From a bacterium (GTDB lineage Bacteria; Krumholzibacteriota; Krumholzibacteriia; LZORAL124-64-63): DNA of 7,198 nt. Shown piece after piece: positions 6,453 to 7,198 of this stretch (its first letter is position 1; each line of letters begins with the position of its first letter). Below the pieces are notes generated by a model. That model ran no database searches and was not told the origin of the DNA. It saw only the letters and a list, made by a program, of their open reading frames with translations. Location: the NCBI GenBank assembly GCA_030591105.1, contig JAUVBS010000100.1:1-7198 (forward strand), given 5' to 3'. The translations under genes were made by a program, and so were the position numbers.

Positions 6453-7198
6453 ATGTTTACGCGTTCCAAACCAATCCTACTGACGCTCTTGGTCGCCGGC
6501 GCCTTCGCGCTCGGTGCCGTACCGCAAGCCTGGGCCGACGGTACCCCGTCGGGCACCTCCATCGACAACACCGCGACCATCGACTACACCGTCGGCGGCG
6601 TGGGCCAAGCGCAGATCACCAGTAACACCGCGAGTTTCGTGGTCGACAACCGGGTCGATCTGACCGTGACGACCATCGACGCCGCCATCGTCAGCGTCGT
6701 ACCCGGTTCGTTCAATCAGGTCTTGACCTACACCGTGACCAACGGCGGTAACACGACTCAAGACTACTCGCTGACGGCGCCGAACTCAGCCGCGGGCGCC
6801 TTTGGCTTCCCCGAGACCTTCGACGCGAACAACGTCAGGGTCTTCGTCGACGGCAACGGCAACAGCACCTTCGAGCTCGGCACTGATACCGCCGTTTACA
6901 TCGACGAACTGGTGATGGATGCGACCATCACGGTCTTCGTCGTATCGGACATCCCGGCTGGTCAAGTGGACGCCGATGTTGCCTCTTACGACCTGATCGC
7001 GCAGACGGCTCAGGGCGCCGGTCCCGGGGCGCAGGGCGCTGACATCGTGACCGACGACGCCGGTGACGTCGACGATCCTGCCGTCGTGCAGATCGTGTTC
7101 GCGGACGGCGCCGGTTCGGCCGATGTGGCCAACGACGGCCAGCACTCGAGCCTGGACGGCTACATGGTCCTGACCGCCATGCTCAACGTCGCCAAGTC
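6453..7198 (+). CDS. Exported acidic DUF11-family protein, paralogue of the first operon gene (3' truncated)
   Basis: The frame is open from ATG 6453 to the window edge (248 codons visible). A clear Sec signal peptide (Arg/Lys n-region, hydrophobic core, cleavage after AWA at 28) precedes a mature chain starting DGTPSGTSI. The visible module aligns by eye with the protein from 4927: VDL with TYTVTNGGN (69, 92-100), FVDGNGNSTFELGTDTAVYI (131-150) in place of the DSDGDG loop, VFVVSDIP (161-168), and a linker ending DGYMVLTAMLNVAK (235-248). The latter matches the segment just before the DUF11 domain of the first protein, so a DUF11 domain is expected immediately beyond the edge. Visible mature residues include about 29 Asp/Glu and only three Lys/Arg. 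It is probably secreted or on the cell surface. Total length and any C-terminal anchoring or sorting domain are not visible. Confidence 0.87.
   Translation, partial: MFTRSKPILLTLLVAGAFALGAVPQAWADGTPSGTSIDNTATIDYTVGGVGQAQITSNTASFVVDNRVDLTVTTIDAAIVSVVPGSFNQVLTYTVTNGGNTTQDYSLTAPNSAAGAFGFPETFDANNVRVFVDGNGNSTFELGTDTAVYIDELVMDATITVFVVSDIPAGQVDADVASYDLIAQTAQGAGPGAQGADIVTDDAGDVDDPAVVQIVFADGAGSADVANDGQHSSLDGYMVLTAMLNVAK

Noticed and set aside
1..7198. CRISPR array, tRNA, rRNA, insertion sequence or prophage marks
   Set aside because: No spaced direct repeats, cloverleaf-like sequences, transposase or integrase motifs, or terminal inverted repeats were seen on reading both strands.

Overview
The window looks like a piece of a GC-rich chromosome from a Gram-negative bacterium, probably a gammaproteobacterium. 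RecQ has the full enterobacterial-type architecture, one gene encodes an Omp85-type outer-membrane beta-barrel, and the exported proteins have Sec signal peptides with no cell-wall sorting motif. This assignment is inferred from protein features, not from a search.

Layout. (a) 3-245, +: C-terminal end of a small membrane protein cut by the window edge. (b) 323-2206, +: recQ, an apparently complete ATP-dependent DNA helicase with zinc-binding, winged-helix and HRDC regions. A plausible promoter ends just before its start codon, suggesting a leaderless mRNA. (c) 2234-3388, +: a GT-B fold family 4 glycosyltransferase 27 bases after recQ, starting with GTG directly after a small palindrome. (d) 3361-4499, -: a POTRA-less BamA/Omp85-family surface-antigen barrel, convergent with the glycosyltransferase and overlapping its last 28 bases. 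Its signal peptide is split by an apparent one-base deletion. (e) 4500-4926: a 427-base non-coding divergent region with a more AT-rich core, one DnaA-box-like 9-mer and an imperfect hairpin. (f) 4927 to the window end, +: three closely spaced genes for exported DUF11-type (TIGR01451 'conserved repeat domain') proteins: a 329-residue protein, a 162-residue single-domain protein, and a third that runs off the edge.

The first and third DUF11-operon proteins are paralogues. Both mature chains begin with a GTPxGTxI motif right after the signal peptide. Both then carry the same roughly 190-residue very acidic module and lead into a DUF11 domain, which in the third protein should begin just past the window end. 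The small middle protein is charge-balanced and differs from them. The most interesting content is this acidic DUF11 cassette, probably a secreted, periplasmic or cell-surface assembly, divergent from an outer-membrane barrel gene. Whether barrel and cassette work together is unproven. The recQ and glycosyltransferase genes look like ordinary chromosomal neighbours.
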